From contig CM068552.1 in the NCBI GenBank assembly GCA_035048495.1, forward strand, positions 22,384,154 to 22,448,153: a stretch of 64,000 bases of DNA, read 5' to 3'. The stretch comes from Euptelea pleiosperma. Lineage: Eukaryota; Streptophyta; Magnoliopsida; Ranunculales; Eupteleaceae. The first letter of the stretch is position 1, and every line of letters begins with the position of its first letter. Position numbers and translations under genes: made by a program. A model generated the notes under the pieces. The model was not told the origin of the DNA and ran no database searches. It saw only the letters and a list, made by a program, of their open reading frames with translations. This document shows, piece by piece, positions 52,201-58,200 of the stretch.

Positions 52201-55200
52201 GACCAACGAATAGCCAAGGAAGCCAATGGCGAGCTCGGTATACTTTATGTAGTAGGGACCTATGGGTGTGTTAGATAACAGTGACCCGCGCTTGTGGACT
52301 TATTCGACCTAGGAATTGATGGAATCACTAAAATGTGGGGTGTCTTAGAACACCGATCTAATTGGGCTCTACTTCTTGGTTCCTTTTATTTTAGTGGGCT
52401 TGAGTTACAATCGAGCTGGAATGATGAGGGGGGTGATGAAATCCCACCAATTTCAATTAGAGCTGGGTTTGTTCGATTAAGGTTGATTGGCGGCCATCCG
52501 CGCAAGTCGGAAGTATTCTTGCAAAAGCAAATAAACAAGCCGCAAACAATTCATACAATACTCGGGATCGCTTAAAGAAGCGAGGGTAGAGATCTAACTA
52601 ACCCGTGGGCTTCGCCACGGGGTCTCCTCCGTGGGATAGGGAGGGGTATCCTTCTTGGGCTTGGGTCCGATTCATCCTAATTGAGCTTTCGCTTCCTACC
52701 CACACTTGACTCGATTTCTTGCAGATTAATGGCTAGATAGCGGTCTAGGGTTTTGGGATTTAATTGGAATGTTTATCGGCTATTAGGGTTTCGCGAAGCA
52801 CTCATTAATTAAGCCGGTATTTGAATTGTTTCCAATTAGGGGTGGAGTTAAAAAATAGAGCAAGCCCAACTCTAATTGAAACTGGTGGGATTTCATCACC
52901 CACCTCATCATTCCAACTCGATTGTAACCCAAGCCCATTAAAATAAAAAGAACCAAGAAGTAGAGCCTAATTAGATCGGTATTCTAGGACACCCCACTTT
53001 TTAGTAATTCCATCAATTCGCAGGGCGAATAAGTCCACGAGCGCGGGTCACTGTTATCTAACACACCCATAGGTCCCTCCTGCATAAAGTATACCGAGCT
53101 CATCATTGGCCTCCTTGGTTATTCGTTGGTCAGCGAATTGTTGGGTTAGGAACACAAACTAAACCAAGTTTCCTCCGAGAACTACACTTGTAACCACTCG
53201 ACCAATCTGGCTAACTTGGTGTGTATTTAAGACAGTCGATGTGCCGCACTTAGACTGAGAACCATACTTTTAAACACTCGACCAATCTGGCTAACCTGGG
53301 GCGTACTTAAGAATGCCGATGTGCCGTACGTCTATCTAGGTTACGCATTCTAGAAAGGCGAACTTGTGTTAGTACTGGACGGATTCTTGCGAGTGTATCT
53401 TGGTGAGAACCTAAGAGAAAAAGTTAGTCCGACGAGTAATAGAAGATAAACCAGTGGTCCACCCACTGTCATAATCTAACCTATCCCCTACACTATCAAG
53501 ATAATTCCTTAAAACTATCCTGATTGTTTAGAAGTAGGATTATGTGTTGCTCCTTGTGTATCATCTAGGCTCATTAGGTTTAGTGTTTTCCTGTGGCAAC
53601 TTTTTGCCAAGTCTAGGGCGTGCTTTTCTAGCTTACGCCCGTTTAGACCCATCCGAACAAGAGACTAATTCGATCTGCGAGTCAGTCTACCGCACCAATC
53701 TCTTCACCCACTCTATCTCTGTCTCTTCCCTTCTCTGAGAGACTCCCATCTCTCCGATGGTAGCTGAACGCAAGGTAGTTAAAAGCACAAGGCGCACTTA
53801 AGGCGCTAGGACCTCTAGCGCCTGAGGCGCAAGGCGAGGCACGAGCCTGATTGAAGCGAGGTGCAATATTAAAAACTATAATAAAATATAAGAAATATAA
53901 AAAAATAAAGAAAATAACATCATAAAAAAATAAAATAAGTAATCATTAGGTCATAAAACAAAAAAAATAGCAAATGTCGAAAATCTCAAGTAACCCAAAA
54001 GCAGTTATAGCTAACATTGTCATAATTTAAATACAAAATAAGTAATCAAAAAGCCATAAAACATAAAAGATAGAAAATGTTCAAAATTTCAAATAGCCCA
54101 CAATTAGTTCTAATTAACATCACCATCATTTAAAATATAATCATTAGCTTCATCCTATTATCATCAGATGTGTTAGCCTTAATATATTATTCTTCTTCTA
54201 TCTCCTCCGAATTGGCTTATTTCTCTTCCGGCTCCTTTATTAAATCCCTTGCTCTTACTCTTGACCTTGATTATGATCTAGTATTTGATGTTGATTCCAA
54301 CTCCAGCAGCTCTCGCAACAACACTCTATGTCAAGCTATCATCCTCAAACACCAATTCATCTTCTGCTACTCCACCTTCTGTTTCCCTCTCCCCAAGTAG
54401 TCATTCATTGCTTTCATCAATGAGATAGGTTCAATTGTATTTCTCCTATCATACCGATGTTTAATATAATAGGCCAAAGAACGAAAAAACATGTATTTTA
54501 GTGAGGCGCTCGCCTGATGCGCTTGGAACCTGGTTTGAGGCGCGCGCCTTGAGCATAAGGCGCACGCCTTACTAAACGTGCCTCGCCTTGACCCTTCTAA
54601 GGCGCTTGAGGTGCGCGCCTGGAGCCTGAGGCTCGCGCCTTGACTACAGGGGCTGAACGGCTACTATTCGAGACCTACCACAATTTCTTTGAAGATCTAG
54701 GCGATAATTCCGAGCACTAGTATACCAATTTTGTGTCATCATGACACTTTGGTCTCAAGACATATTCCCAAATATCAGTAAATGACAAGAAAATGGCTTT
54801 TAGCTAATGCTGAGCATCACGCTTCACTACTACGGGTCGTTACAACACCCTTTCTTAAACCCTTGCATAAAAAATTATTGATATTTCATCATTTTTATGT
54901 CCCGTTTATGAGCATCGAGGACGGTGCTATATTTTGGTTGGGGGTGGGTATTTACCAAAACTAATGTCTTTCTTTTTGAAAAAGAAAAATAAAAAAAAAT
55001 ATTTCAAAAAAGAGAAAACCTTGTGTTTTTGGGTGGTTTCCTTTGTTCGTCCAAGTTTTCTAGAACTTCCAAACTATTTGCAAAATACCCTGACCTATGA
55101 TTAGCTGAAACTTCACTTTTTTTTAAAGGATGTCATCTTTTAAAGTGTTACATGTTATCTTTGAGTTCAATTCAAGTCAAGCAGTACTATAGTGATTTTA

Positions 55201-58200
55201 GACACTTAGAGAAACTCAGATTCGGAATATGGTGGCCTTTCTCAACTCTTTGCAATATGGTGGCCTTCCTCAACTCTCTGCTATATGGTGGCCTTTCTCA
55301 ACTCTCTGCAATATGGTGGCCTTCCTCAACTCTCTGCTATATGGTGGCCTTTCTCAACTCTCTGCAATATGGTGGCTCAAAGAAGCCTCGTCTCTAGTAT
55401 CTTTTAGAGGGTTGGTAATAGATTCGCGTGGAATACACCTTTTGAGAGGCGCACTTAAATGATCGAAAAACATATCTATTGGTTAGGTTGCTTGGTTAGA
55501 AAAGGTTCCAGTGTTAGAAAGCATGATGGCTGGGCACCTTTGGAAGTGAGGTCCAAAGGAAACTTTTTTGGTTCATACATTTGTGTACACTCTCATGGAA
55601 TCCAACGCACATCCATTCCCAGAAAGGCCTCTTTTTATATGAAAAGCCATTAAAATAAAAGGGTGACACTGCTTTGTGTGTCTAGGTATGAGTCGTGATG
55701 TGTTGACACGCATATCAATTGTTTGTGTTCACACAACAAAAACCTTAAAAGTGCCTTGTGTCGTTACTTAGAAATAGAATACAACTAACTTTACCACCAA
55801 CGGAATTTGATTAAAATGGTCATAGATTACATAAAAAACAATACTATTGCATCTCAAAGAGTTTCGAAAGTGTCATTTGATGCATAGTTTCAACGTGGTT
55901 GTCAATTGTGGAAAAAGAGTGAGCATCTTTAGGCTTTAGTTGTCGAGGGTTGCATTTTGATACAAATTCTGAGTATCCTTGTACTTATTGTTATTGGAAG
56001 TTTTATTGGTATGATTGTGCTTTTTTGGTTAAAGTTGACATGTACCACTTTTGTAGGGATAGAGGACTCTGGGAGGAAGGATCCACCTCTTCTCTTTAAA
56101 GATTGCCACGTGAAATAACTTGTCAGGAGGACAATTGTCCTGATCTTAGCTAGCAATTAAGCATACATAAAAAATACGGTACAATAAAAGTCAGTATAAT
56201 TTAAATTTGGCAAATAATTAAGTAAAGTAAAAAGTATTTAAAAATATAAAAAATATTTGTTTTGCATTTTTATATTAAAAACCAATGATTTTTCAATAAT
56301 CCGAGAAGAATTCGCGTATAATACACATTTAATACGGACATGATATGGCGGCTCATAAAATACACGAATTTTATCCAATCTTTGAATAATATGCCAGTAT
56401 AATACGTTTTGTTAAAAATATGTCAAATATGCATATTAAATGGATTGCTAACTTGGGTCCTGATGAGTGAGAATGTTTCCCAAATTGGTTACCCTTGGCT
56501 GAGGAAATAATCACCATCCTGGTAGATGGATTTTCGTCCTTCAAAGGCACTCATCCTGAACTCAGATGATAGTATTTATTGCAATCTCATACCAACAATG
56601 TTTTGAACGATGTTAATGGATGAGGATGGTGAAGTTATCCTATTCTAGGTCTGCTAACTTTATGGAGGATTGAGATGATCTTGTTCTAGTTATACAGGGT
56701 GGGGTCACCAATTTGACTGAGGTGCAGAACAAAGCCCCATTGCATTCCAAATAATATAGGATGATTCCTTTAATGTTGCTCAGGTGCCTTGGGGAATGCT
56801 ACTTTTTTTATAAGAATATGGGTCAGTGATTGAAGGCGGGTTTCGAACCCAGGTCGTGGTATCAACACTGACAAACCTTACTTAGTAAGTTGGATCCTTC
56901 TTAAAGGTTTGGTGTTACCCCCGGGTAAGCCTGTTTTCAACGAGATCAATAAATCAGAGGTGAAGGTAGGTTTTTGACCCCAGGTCTATGGTAATCAACA
57001 CTTGCAAACTTTACCAACTTTGCAAACCGGCAGCTTAGGGAATGTTAATTTTGATGATTTGATCTTTGTAGTCAAGGCGCGCGCTTTAGGCGCAAGGCGC
57101 ACAAGAAGTGCCTTTAAAGGGTCAAGTCGAGGAGCGTTTAGTAAGCCGCGTGCCTTATGCTCAAGGCGCGAGCGTTATGCTCAAGGATCTAGGCGCATCA
57201 GGCGCACATCTCACTAAAATATATATTTTTTTTGTACAAATTTGTACTTTGGCCTATTATATTAAGCATCAGTATGGTAGGAGAGATACAATTGAACCTA
57301 TCTCATTGAAAGACATTGATGAAAGTAATTAATGGCTACTCGGGGAGATGGAAACAGAAGGTGGAGAAGCAGAAAATGAATTGGTGTTTGAGGATGATAG
57401 CTTGACATGTTGCGAGAGTTGCTGGAGTTGTGAATCAACATCAAATACTAGATCACAGTCAAGGTTAAGAGTAAGCACAAAGGCTTCAATAAGGGAGCCA
57501 GAAGATGCCAATTCGGAGGAGACAATAAGAATATATTAAGGCTAACACATCCAATGCTGATGGGGATGAAGCTCATGATTATATTTTAGACGATGACGAT
57601 GTTAACTAGAACTAATTGTGGGTTATTTGAGATTTTGAACATTTGCTATCTTTTATATTTTATTGCTTTTTGATTACTTGTTTTGTATTTAGATAATGAC
57701 AATCTTAAGTAGAATTGCTTTTGGGTTACTTGATATTTTCGACATTTGCTATCTTTTATGTTTTATGGCCTAATGATTATTGATTTTGTTATTTTATGAT
57801 GTTATTTTTCTTAATTTTTTTATATTTCTTATAATTTTAAATATTGCGCCTCAGGCGCCAGAGGTCCTAGCGACTTGTGCCCTTAACTACCTTGGATTTG
57901 ATTCTGATACTATGTGGCATTTCATTCTTTAATTAAAAGGACAATTCTATGCGGTTTCAAAGAACTTCAACAATAAATGGAGCTGTTTGTGTCATACTTG
58001 GAGGAATCTTAGTGATCCAAGAAAAAGCCCCAAGCCTAATGTGGTTGAAAATCGTCTCTAGCTTAAGTGTGTGGGCTCCACATGGATTACTGCATAAATA
58101 GAAAATAAAAAAAAGTTGGTAGATGATCACTGGAGCTCTCTGATGCTCCTTGTCGATCCCGACGTGCTCTAGTACTCTGATGCCCTCAATCCTCCCATGT

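Noticed and set aside
55152..55462. Repetitive protein gene across the 28-bp array
   Set aside because: The unit length is not a multiple of three, so open reading in two frames is a consequence of stop-free repeat sequence; no flanking gene structure.
50719..57030. tRNA genes at the B-box-like sequences
   Set aside because: No cloverleaf, acceptor stem or anticodon arm can be formed; SINE heads fit better.
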